DNA from: Mesostigma viride
Taxonomy: Eukaryota > Streptophyta > Mesostigmatophyceae > Mesostigmatales > Mesostigmataceae
DNA length: 28,337 bases
NCBI GenBank assembly: GCA_009746045.1
Contig: RPFO01001307.1
Span: forward strand, 1 to 28,337
Direction of reading: 5' to 3'
Shown here: one piece after another, positions 1-8,660 of the stretch
Layout of the letters: each line of letters starts with the position of its first letter
How positions within the stretch are numbered: the first letter of the stretch is position 1
The notes under the pieces: generated by a model
What the model was told of the DNA's origin: nothing
The model's database searches: none
Seen by the model: only the letters and a program-made list of their open reading frames with translations
Position numbers and translations under genes: made by a program

Positions 1-3000
1 CAGTGGGGGGTAGCTGGATTGCTGGATGGGTTGTAGTGGGGGCGGCATGCATGGATGGGTGTCATGAGGTGCTGGCATGATGGATGGGTTAGTGGGTGCA
101 TGGCTGCGAGGATGGGTGTTCATGGGGTGCTGCATGCATGGATGGGTGTCATGGGTGGCTGGCATGCATGGATGGGTGTCATGGGGTGTGGCATGCATGG
201 ATGGGTGTCATGGGGTGCTGTGGCATGCATGGATGGGTGTCATGGGGTGCTGGCATGATGGATGGGTGTCATGGGGTGCTGGCATGCATGGATGGGTGTA
301 GTGGGGTGCTGGCATGCATGGATGGGTGTCATGGGGTGCTGGCATGCATGGATGGTGTAGTGGGGTGCTGGGCATGCATGGATGGGTGTCATGGGGTGCT
401 GGCATGCATGGATGGTTGTCATGGGGTGCTGGCATGCATGGATGGGTGTAGTGGGGTTGCTGGCATGCATGGATGGGGTAGTGGGGTGCTGGCATGCATG
501 GATGGGTGTCATGGGTGCTGGCATGCATGGATGGGTGTTGTAGTGCGGGTGCTGGCATGCATGGATGGTTGTAGTGGGGTGCTGGCATGCATGGATGGGT
601 GTCATGGGGTGCTGGCATGCATGGATGGGTGTAGTGGGGTGCTGGCATGCATGGATGGTGTCATGGGGGTGCTGGCATGCATGGATGGTGTCATGGGGTG
701 CGGCAGCATGGATGGGTGTCATGGGGTGCTGGCATGCATGGATGGGTGTCATGGGGTGCTGGATGCATGGATGGGTGTCATGGGTGCTGGCATGCATGGA
801 TGGGTGTAATGGGGGCTGGCATGCATGGATGGGTGTAGTGGGTGCTGGCATGCATGGATGGGTGTCATGGGGTGCTGGCATGCATGGATGGGTGTAGTGG
901 GGTGCTGGCATGCATGGATGGTGTAGTGGGGTGCTGGCATGCATGGATGGGTGTAGTGGGGTGCTGGCATGCATGGATGGGTGTCATGGGCTGCTGGCAT
1001 GCATGGATGGGTGTAGTGGGGTGCTGGCATGCGTGGATGGGTGTCATGGGGTGCTGGCATGCATGGATGGGTGTCATGGGGTGCTGGCATGCATGGATGG
1101 GTGTAGTGGGGTGCTGGCATGCATGGATGGGTGTAATGGGGCGCTGGCATGCATGGATGGGTGTCATGGGGTGCTGGCATGCATGGATGGGTGTCATGGG
1201 GTGCTGGCATGCATGGATGGGTGTCATGGGGTGCTGGCATGCATGGATGGGTGTAGTGGGGTGCTGGCATGCATGGATGGGTGTCATGGGGTGCTGGCAT
1301 GCATGGATGGGTGTAGTGGGGTGCTGGCATGCATGGATGGGTGTCATGGGGTGCTGGCATGCATGGATGGGTGTAATGGGGTGCTGGCATGCATGGATGG
1401 GTGTAGTGGGGTGCTGGCATGCATGGATGGGTGTCATGGGGTGCTGGCATGCATGGATGGGTGTAGTGGGGTGCTGGCATGCATGGATGGGTGTCATGGG
1501 GTGCTGGCATGCATGGATGGGTGTCATGGGGTGCTGGCATGCATGGATGGGTGTCATGGGGTGCTGGCATGCATGGATGGGTGTCATGGGGTGCTGGCAT
1601 GCATGGATGGGTGTAGTGGGGTGCTGGCATGCGTGGATGGGTGTCATGGGGTGCTGGCATGCATGGATGGGTGTAATGGGGCGCTGGCATGCATGGATGG
1701 GTGTAGTGGGGCGCTGGCATGCATGGATGGGTGTAGTGGGGTGCTGGCATGCATGGATGGGTGTCATGGGGTGCTGGCATGCATGGATGGGTGTCATGGG
1801 GTGCTGGCATGCATGGATGGGTGTAGTGGGGTGCTGGCATGCGTGGATGGGTGTAGTGGGGTGCTGGCATGCATGGATGGGTGTAGTGGGGTGCTGGCAT
1901 GCATGGATGGGTGTAATGGGGTGCTGGCATGCATGGATGGGTGTAGTGGGGTGCTGGCATGCATGGATGGGTGTAGTGGGGTGCTGGCATGCATGGATGG
2001 GTGTAGTGGGGTGCTGGCATGCATGGATGGGTGTAGTGGGGTGCTGGCATGCATGGATGGGTGTCATGGGGTGCTGGCATGCATGGATGGGTGTAGTGGG
2101 GTGCTGGCATGCATGGATGGGTGTCATGGGGTGCTGGCATGCATGGATGGGTGTCATGGGGTGCTGGCATGCATGGATGGGTGTAGTGGGGTGCTGGCAT
2201 GCATGGATGGGTGTCATGGGGTGCTGGCATGCATGGATGGGTGTAGTGGGGTGCTGGCATGCGTGGATGGGTGTCATGGGGTGCTGGCATGCATGGATGG
2301 GTGTCATGGGGCGCTGGCATGCATGGATGGGTGTCATGGGGCGCTGGCATGCATGGATGGGTGTAGTGGGGTGCTGGCATGCATGGATGGGTGTAGTGGG
2401 GTGCTGGCATGCATGGATGGGTGTAGTGGGGTGCTGGCATGCATGGATGGGTGTCATGGGGTGCTGGCATGCATGGATGGGTGTAATGGGGTGCTGGCAT
2501 GCATGGATGGGTGTAGTGGGGTGCTGGCATGCATGGATGGGTGTCATGGGGTGCTGGCATGCATGGATGGGTGTAGTGGGGTGCTGGCATGCATGGATGG
2601 GTGTCATGGGGTGCTGGCATGCATGGATGGGTGTCATGGGGTGCTGGCATGCATGGATGGGTGTCATGGGGTGCTGGCATGCATGGATGGGTGTCATGGG
2701 GTGCTGGCATGCATGGATGGGTGTAGTGGGGTGCTGGCATGCGTTGATGGGTGTCATGGGGTGCTGGCATGCATGGATGGGTGTCATGGGGTGCTGGCAT
2801 GCATGGATGGGTGTCATGGGGTGCTGGCATGCATGGATGGGTGTAGTGGGGTGCTGGCATGCATGGATGGGTGTCATGGGGTGCTGGCATGCATGGATGG
2901 GTGTAGTGGGGTGCTGGCATGCATGGATGGGTGTAGTGGGTGCTGGCATGCATGGATGGGTGTAGTGGGGTGCTGGCATGCATGGATGGGTGTCATGGGG

Positions 3001-3632
3001 TGCTGGCATGCATGGATGGGTGTCATGGGGTGCTGGCATGCATGGATGGGTGTCATGGGGTGCTGGCATGCATGGATGGGTGTCATGGGGTGCTGGCATG
3101 CATGGATGGGTGTAGTGGGGTGCTGGCATGCATGGATGGGTGTCATGGGGTGCTGGCATGCATGGATGGGTGTAGTGGGGTGCTGGCATGCGTGGATGGG
3201 TGTCATGGGGTGCTGGCATGCATGGATGGGTGTCATGGGGCGCTGGCATGCATGGATGGGTGTCATGGGGCGCTGGCATGCATGGATGGGTGTCATGGGG
3301 TGCTGGCATGCATGGATGGGTGTCATGGGGTGCTGGCATGCATGGATGGGTGTCATGGGGTGCTGGCATGCATGGATGGGTGTAGTGGGGTGCTGGCATG
3401 CATGGATGGGTGTCATGGGGTGCTGGCATGCATGGATGGGTGTCATGGGGTGCTGGCATGCATGGATGGGTGTCATGGGGTGCTGGCATGCATGGATGGG
3501 TGTCATGGGGTGCTGGCATGCATGGATGGGTGTCATGGGGTGCTGGCATGCATGGATGGGTGTCATGGGGTGCTGGCATGCATGGATGGGTGTCATGGGG
3601 TGCTGGCATGCATGGATGGGTGTAGTGGGGTG
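1..3632. repeat. 30-bp G-rich minisatellite, array 1 (about 121 units)
   Basis: Head-to-tail 30-bp units, each containing GCATGCATGGATGGGTGT followed by a variable triplet (cat, agt or aat) and a run of four G. Units are regular from about 840 to 3632 and irregular from 1 to about 840, with 1-3 base gains and losses, as expected near an array edge; the array may continue left of the window. Less common variants are GCGTGG for GCATGG and GCGCTGG for GTGCTGG. The + strand is about 47% G in each unit. Long open frames on both strands exist only because the 30-mer is a multiple of three and lacks stops in several frames; I do not consider them genes. Confidence 0.97.
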
Positions 3633-3914
3633 AACCATGAAAAAAAGCACGCAACACACCACGCGTCGTACCTTTTTATAGATGTTTCTTTTTTTTTATT
3701 GTCGGGTGCAAGCGGCGGTGGCGGCGGTGGCGGCAAAACTGAAGCTAGTGACAACGCGCAGATGACGCCGTGAACATGTCGCGTTGTACCGTAGAAGATA
3801 CGAACAAAAAACAAAACACGAAAAAAGAGAGGCGGACCGCATATGACAGGGACGAAAAAAAGTCAGACACACAGCCTGTGTTATCTGGCATGCATAAATA
3901 CATGTGGTGTGGTG
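3633..3914. repeat. Spacer unit copy 1 (between the two 30-mer arrays)
   Basis: About 280 bp of A-rich, T-run and GGC-rich DNA, found again at 5592, 5921, 6252 and, in part, 6553. It begins AACCATGAAAAAAAGCACGC, passes a T-run and a GGCGGTGGCGGC stretch, and ends with a single diverged 30-mer (3885-3914, CTGGCATGCATAAATACATG and ten further bases) that abuts the next array. No gene is supported: predicted peptides from different copies are frame shadows of one repeat. Confidence 0.93.
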
Positions 3915-5591
3915 CTGGCATGCGTGGATGGGTGTCATGGGGTGCTGGCATGCATGGATGGGTGTAATGGGGTGCTGGCATGCATGGATGGGTGTAATGG
4001 GGTGTTGGCATGCATGGATGGGTGTCATGGGGTGCTGGCATGCATGGATGGGTGTATTGGGGTGCTGGCATGCGTGGATGGGTGTCATGGGGTGCTGGCA
4101 TGCATGGATGGGTGTCATGGGGTGCTGGCATGCATGGATGGGTGTCATGGGGCGCTGGCATGCATGGATGGGTGTCATGGGGTGCTGGCATGCATGGATG
4201 GGTGTCATGGGGTGCTGGCATGCATGGATGGGTGTAGTGGGGTGCTGGCATGCATGGATGGGTGTCATGGGGCTGGCATGCATGGATGGGTGTCATGGGG
4301 TGCTGGCATGCATGGATGGGTGTAGTGGGGTGCTGGCATGCATGGATGGGTGTCATGGGGTGCTGGCATGCATGGATGGGTGTAGTGGGGTGCTGGCATG
4401 CATGGATGGGTGTCATGGGGTGCTGGCATGCATGGATGGGTGTCATGGGGTGCTGGCATGCATGGATGGGTGTCATGGGGTGCTGGCATGCATGGATGGG
4501 TGTCATGGGGTGCTGGCATGCATGGATGGGTGTCATGGGGTGCTGGCATGCATGGATGGGTGTCATGGGGTGCTGGCATGCATGGATGGGTGTCATGGGG
4601 TGCTGGCATGCATGGATGGGTGTCATGGGGTGCTGGCATGCATGGATGGGTGTCATGGGGTGCTGGCATGCATGGATGGGTGTAGTGGGGTGCTGGCATG
4701 CATGGATGGGTGTAGTGGGGTGCTGGCATGCATGGATGGGTGTCATGGGGTGCTGGCATGCATGGATGGGTGTAGTGGGGTGCTGGCATGCATGGATGGG
4801 TGTATGGGGTGCTGGCATGCATGGATGGGTGTCATGGGGTGCTGGCATGCATGGATGGGTGTAGTGGGGTGCTGGCATGCATGGATGGGTGTCATGGGGT
4901 GCTGGCATGCATGGATGGGTGTCATGGGGTGCTGGCATGCATGGATGGGTGTAGTAGGGTGCTGGCATGCATGGATGGGTGTAATGGGGCGCTGGCATGC
5001 ATGGATGGGTGTCATGGGGTGCTGGCATGCATGGATGGGTGTCATGGGGTGCTGGCATGCATGGATGGGTGTAATGGGGTGCTGGCATGCATGGATGGGT
5101 GTAATGGGGTGCTGGCATGCATGGATGGGTGTAATGGGGCGCTGGCATGCATGGATGGGTGTAATGGGGTGCTGGCATGCATGGATGGGTGTCATGGGGT
5201 GCTGGCATGCATGGATGGGTGTCATGGGGTGCTGGCATGCATGGATGGGTGTCATGGGGTGCTGGCATGCATGGATGGGTGTCATGGGGTGCTGGCATGC
5301 ATGGATGGGTGTAATGGGGTGCTGGCATGCATGGATGGGTGTAGTGGGGTGCTGGCATGCGTGGATGGGTGTCATGGGGTGCTGGCATGCATGGATGGGT
5401 GTCATGGGGTGCTGGCATGCATGGATGGGTGTCATGGGGTGCTGGCATGCATGGATGGGTGTCATGGGGTGCTGGCATGCATGGATGGATGTCATGGGGT
5501 GCTGGCATGCATGGATGGGTGTCATGGGGTGCTGGCATGCGTGGATGGGTGTCATGGGGTGCTGGCATGCATGGATGGGTGTAGTGGGGTG
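3915..5591. repeat. 30-bp G-rich minisatellite, array 2 (about 56 units)
   Basis: Same 30-bp unit as array 1, with the same variable triplet and the same GCGTGG and GCGCTGG variants. It starts directly after a diverged 30-mer at the end of the preceding spacer and ends in GTGAACCATGAAAAAAAG, exactly as array 1 does. Short deletions interrupt the phase near 4271 (two bases) and 4804 (one base). Confidence 0.97.
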
Positions 5592-5920
5592 AACCATGAA
5601 AAAAAGCACGCAACACACCACGCGTCGTACCTTTTTATAGATGTTTCTTTTTTTTTTATGGGGCCGGCCGGGGGCGGCGGTGGCGGCAAAACTGAAGCTA
5701 GTGACACCGCGCAGATGACGCCGTGAACATGTCGCGTTGTACCGTAGAAGATACGAACAAAAAACAAAACACGAAAAAAGAGAGGCGGACCGCATATGAC
5801 AGGGACAAAAAAAAGTCAGACACACAGCCTGTGATATCTGGCATGCATAAATACATGTGGTGTGGTGCCGGCATGCATAAATACATGTGCCAGCAAACCT
5901 GAGCTGCAAGGGAGCGAGAA
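5592..5920. repeat. Spacer unit copy 2 (329 bp, two diverged 30-mers)
   Basis: Copy of the spacer unit without an expanded array. It carries two successive diverged 30-mers, at 5838-5867 and from 5868, and then a tail GCCAGCAAACCTGAGCTGC leading into the next copy. The tail is missing at the array junctions, so array copies have lost or replaced it. Confidence 0.92.
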
Positions 5921-6251
5921 AACCAAGAAAAAAAGCACGCAACACACCACGCGTCGTACCTTTTATAGATCGATGTTTCTTTTTTTTAATGGGGGCGGCC
6001 GGGGGCGGCGGTGGCGGCAAAAATGAAGCTAGTGACACCGCGCAGATGACGCCGTGAACATGTCGCGTTGTACCGTAGAAGATACGAACAAAAAACAAAA
6101 CACGAAAAAAGAGAGGCGGACCGCATGTGACAGGGAAGAAAAAAAGTCAGACACACAGCCTGTGTTATCTGGCATGCATAAATACATGTGGTGTGGTGCC
6201 GGCATGCAAAAATACATGTGCCAGCAAACCTGAGCTGCAAGGGAGCGAGAA
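5921..6251. repeat. Spacer unit copy 3 (331 bp, two diverged 30-mers)
   Basis: Direct tandem copy of the preceding unit; 30-mers at 6169-6198 and from 6199. It differs from its neighbours by scattered substitutions and small indels in the T-run and G-rich stretch. Confidence 0.92.
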
Positions 6252-6552
6252 AACCAAGAAAAAAAGCACGCAACACACCACGCGTCGTACCTTTTATAGA
6301 TAGATGTTTCTTTTTTTTAATGGGGCCGGCCGGGGGCGGCGGTGGCGGCAAAAATGAAGCTAGTGACACCGCGCAGATGACGCCGTGAACATGTCGCGTT
6401 GTACCGTAGAAGATACGAACAAAAAACAAAACACGAAAAAAGAGAGGCGGACCGCATATGACAGGGAAGAAAAAAAGTCAGACACACAGCCTGTGTTATC
6501 TGGCATGCATAAATACATGTGCCAGCAAACCTGAGCTGCAAGGGAGCGAGAA
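6252..6552. repeat. Spacer unit copy 4 (301 bp, one diverged 30-mer)
   Basis: Direct tandem copy, exactly 30 bp shorter than copy 3 because it holds one 30-mer (from 6500) rather than two. Confidence 0.92.
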
Positions 6553-6652
6553 AACCAAGAAAAAAAGCACGCAACACACCACGCGTCGTACCTTTTTATA
6601 GATGTTTCTTATTTTTTATCCTTGTCCTTCGGGGGCAGCGGTGGCGGCAAAA
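6553..6652. repeat. Spacer unit copy 5, truncated
   Basis: The first about 100 bp of the unit (AACCAAGAAAAAAAGCACGC through the T-run and GGTGGCGGC stretch). Similarity then stops abruptly, marking the right edge of this repeat domain. Confidence 0.85.
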
Positions 6653-7062
6653 AGAAAACTGATAGCAAACGAGAACCCTGCAACCAAACGAGAACCACCA
6701 AAAAAACCCATTCATTTCCCCGTCAGCGACCGGCACCACGACACCAAAAAAGCGACAAAATTATCTGGCCGATTACGCCAATCATAAAACCACTATCTGT
6801 CAAAAGCATCCATGTACATCCACCGCCATTGCTCACCTCTTTCTTAACCGTGTGTGTCGACAATGGCGTTGCTCAGTTGAATATGGCTGTCGGGTTGCTA
6901 ATATCGTTGTCACTTTCGGCCGATGTCGCGAATACCCGCCGTTGATGCTCGGGTGCAAGGTGCATCCACGGTGTCGGTCTTCCAGGGAGGCTGGAAAGCG
7001 CCAACGCAGCACCTGCAAATTCAAATTCCCTGGTGCTGGTATGCCGACGCGCAAATGGAATG
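6653..7062. other. Unique DNA without a recognisable gene
   Basis: About 400 bp of mixed composition. Short open frames exist on both strands, but none shows a recognisable domain, a plausible start context or splice signals. I see nothing else to annotate. Confidence 0.5.
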
Positions 7063-7087
7063 GCGCGGCGCCTAAAAGGCGCCGCGC
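7063..7087. repeat. GC-rich perfect hairpin (11-bp arms)
   Basis: GCGCGGCGCCT at 7063-7073 is followed by loop AAA and its exact reverse complement at 7077-7087. It belongs to a cluster of similar inverted repeats reaching 7270. Confidence 0.9.
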
Positions 7088-7119
7088 GCGGGAAAAAAAT
7101 TGACGCGCCAAACGATATG

Positions 7120-7144
7120 GCGCGGCGCCGGGACGGCGCCGCGC
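7120..7144. repeat. GC-rich perfect hairpin (11-bp arms), second copy
   Basis: GCGCGGCGCCG at 7120-7130, loop GGA, exact reverse complement at 7134-7144. Ten of the 11 arm bases match the hairpin at 7063, so the two are related by duplication 57 bp apart. Confidence 0.9.
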
Positions 7145-7204
7145 TGAAAAATACTTGCAGTCGCAACTGTGACGTGGCGCTGCAGACCACACGGTAGGGA
7201 ATTC

Positions 7205-7270
7205 GCAGCGCCATATATGGCGCCACGCCGACTCCTGACGCCGTGTGGCGCCACATGGACGCGGCGCTGC
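7205..7270. repeat. Nested inverted repeats with TGGCGCCA cores
   Basis: The outer arms GCAGCGCC (7205-7212) and GGCGCTGC (7263-7270) are reverse complements. Inside lie a 16-bp perfect palindrome centred on CATATATG (7208-7223) and two copies of TGGCGCCAC. This could be the remnant of a small foldback or MITE-like element; no target-site duplication was identified. Confidence 0.7.
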
Positions 7271-7309
7271 ACACAGCTCGAGCCCATTTTTTCACATTCC
7301 TGCTACCTG

Positions 7310-7375
7310 ATTGGACGCCTGGCGGAGGAAGCTTTTCACGGCGCGACGCCGAGGGGCTTCAAAAACGTATATAAG
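7310..7375 (+). promoter_or_regulatory. CCAAT/TATA promoter-like segment
   Basis: An inverted CCAAT box (ATTGG, 7310-7314) lies 53 bp before a strong TATA match, TATATAAG (7368-7375). An initiation site would be expected near 7395-7405. Downstream are an ATG at 7400 opening a 35-codon frame (to 7507) and the tRNA-like sequence below. The product is unknown; the promoter call rests on motif match and spacing only. Confidence 0.4.
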
Positions 7376-7478
7376 CAGGCAAAATTTCTCCGAAATTTAA
7401 TGAACGAGCGCGACGCGGAGACCATGCTAGTGTGCGGAACTGGTGAACCACACCGGTACGGGACAGATTCTTGGCTGA

Positions 7479-7536
7479 TCCTCGTAGTACCTCGTGAACA
7501 CGTCTAGTAGGCCCGGGTTCAACTCCCGTCGTAACA
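7479..7536 (+). pseudogene. Degenerate tRNA-like sequence (tRNA-Asp/Glu-like, lacks an anticodon arm)
   Basis: The 3' part GGTTCAACTCC fits the Pol III B-box consensus GGTTCRANYCC and forms a T-arm with flanking CCGG/CCGT. The 5' part TCCTCGTAGTA resembles the start of tRNA-Asp genes as I remember them. Only about 58 bases separate the ends, no anticodon stem-loop can be drawn, and the acceptor ends (TCCTCGT and CGTAACA) do not pair. It is most likely a tRNA pseudogene or the tRNA-derived head of a SINE. A run of nine T follows immediately. Confidence 0.4.
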
Positions 7537-7545
7537 TTTTTTTTT
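7537..7545 (+). terminator. Oligo-T Pol III-type terminator
   Basis: Nine consecutive T directly after the tRNA-like sequence, as expected for RNA polymerase III termination. Confidence 0.45.
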
Positions 7546-8039
7546 GGGTTGGTGTGGCAAGCCTATAAAGCAATCCGCAAACCACTACACGGCTGGTAAG
7601 ATTTAATATAATAAGCAACCTAATAGCTATATCAAAAATGTTTATGGGCATGGAAATTTTTAATATGTTGATATTAGACTGCAATGAAACGAATATGCAA
7701 CCTGCCCCCCTATGTTTAATACAATTATTATTATTATTTGTGGCATGAATATAATAATTGTGTGAAATACAATGCTATGTGCAATATATTGCTGGTATGC
7801 CATGCAATTGTAACCAACAGGTGCAAGACCAAAAGGCGTCTTCAGGGCCCACCTGCTGCGAACAAGAGCTATGGCGGCAAGAGGTGCGTGCAGGGTTACG
7901 GATTTACGGGGTTGTTGACCACCAAATTTGTTGTTACGTGTGTTATGGAAACATTTCAGTCGAATTTCTGGGTTCCAACGGTCGTTAAGGTTATAAAAAG
8001 TGCGTTGGGATTCGGAAATTCACATCCTGGCGTGTAAAA
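7546..8039. other. AT-rich intergenic DNA
   Basis: Mostly AT-rich, with a short ATT microsatellite near 7722-7737. A degenerate copy of the dispersed palindrome (CCAACGGTCGTTAA) lies at 7975-7988, with TTTC six bases upstream like the intact copies. No coding region with domain similarity was recognised. Confidence 0.5.
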
Positions 8040-8591
8040 AATGCAGGTGTTGGCGAGTTTTCGGCCCGCTTTCAGGGGTCCAACGGCCGTTGGGTGTCTA
8101 AAATGCATGCGTTAGCGTGTTTCCGGCCCGCTTTCAGGGGCCCAACGGCCGTTGGACGTCGAAAATGCATGTGTTGGCGTGTTTTCGGCCCGCTTTCAGG
8201 GGTCCAACGGCCGTTGGGTGTCGAAAATGCATGTAAAGGGCGTGTTTCAGGCCCACTTTCAGGGGTCCAACGGCCGTTGGGTGTAGAAAATGCATGTGTT
8301 GGCGTGTTTTCGGCCCGCTTTCAGGGGTCCAACGGCCGTTGGGTGTCGAAAATGCATGTGTTGGCGTGTTTCAGGCCCACTTTCAGGGGTCCAACGGCCG
8401 TTGGGTGTCGAAAATGCATGTGTTGGCGTGTTTTCGGCCCGCTTTCAGGGGTCCAACGGCCGTTGGGTGTCGAAAATGCATGTGTTGGCGTGTTTCAGGC
8501 CCACTTTCGGGGGTCCAACGGCCGTTGGGTGTCGAAAATGCATGTGTTGGCGTGTTTCAGGCGTACTTTCAGGGGTCCAACGGCCGTTGGG
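8040..8591. repeat. 62-bp tandem repeat, nine copies, each with CCAACGGCCGTTGG
   Basis: The palindromes start at 8080, 8142, 8204, 8267, 8329, 8391, 8453, 8515 and 8577, a spacing of 62 bp with a single 63. The units also share AAAATGCATGTGTTGGCGTG. Two subtypes occur (TTCGGCCCGCTT and TCAGGCCCACTT) and alternate in units 3 to 8, so the recent growth unit was a 124-bp dimer. The array ends 69 bp before the first ATG of the gene at 8661, so it could lie in its promoter or in a 5' intron. Confidence 0.95.
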
Positions 8592-8660
8592 ACCTACAAA
8601 TTGGGTAATTGTTGGAAAGCAATAATTTGATAAAAAGTCAAAACTTCGTCTGGATTCTGT

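Noticed and set aside
55-5616. Long open frames in the 30-bp arrays (up to about 930 codons)
   Set aside because: They are translations of a stop-poor 30-mer on both strands, with frame breaks only where TAG/TAA triplet variants or indels occur; no start context or unique domain.
3593-6577. Minus-strand frames in the spacer units with hydrophobic and proline-rich stretches
   Set aside because: The pattern derives from one repeated unit whose length is not a multiple of three; copies are read in different frames and run into the satellite.
6833-7295. Minus-strand 119-140 codon frames over the GC-rich hairpins
   Set aside because: Repeated RRRAI-type residues come from the inverted repeats; no domain and no splice or promoter support on that strand.
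7427-7684. Minus-strand 85-codon frame containing RRELNPG
   Set aside because: RELNPG is what antisense translation of a tRNA T-arm gives; it supports the tRNA-like call, not a protein.
8094-8630. Frames of 104-178 codons across the 62-bp array
   Set aside because: All three frames translate the repeat (PTAVG, NGRW and QRPL from the palindrome); no evidence of coding.
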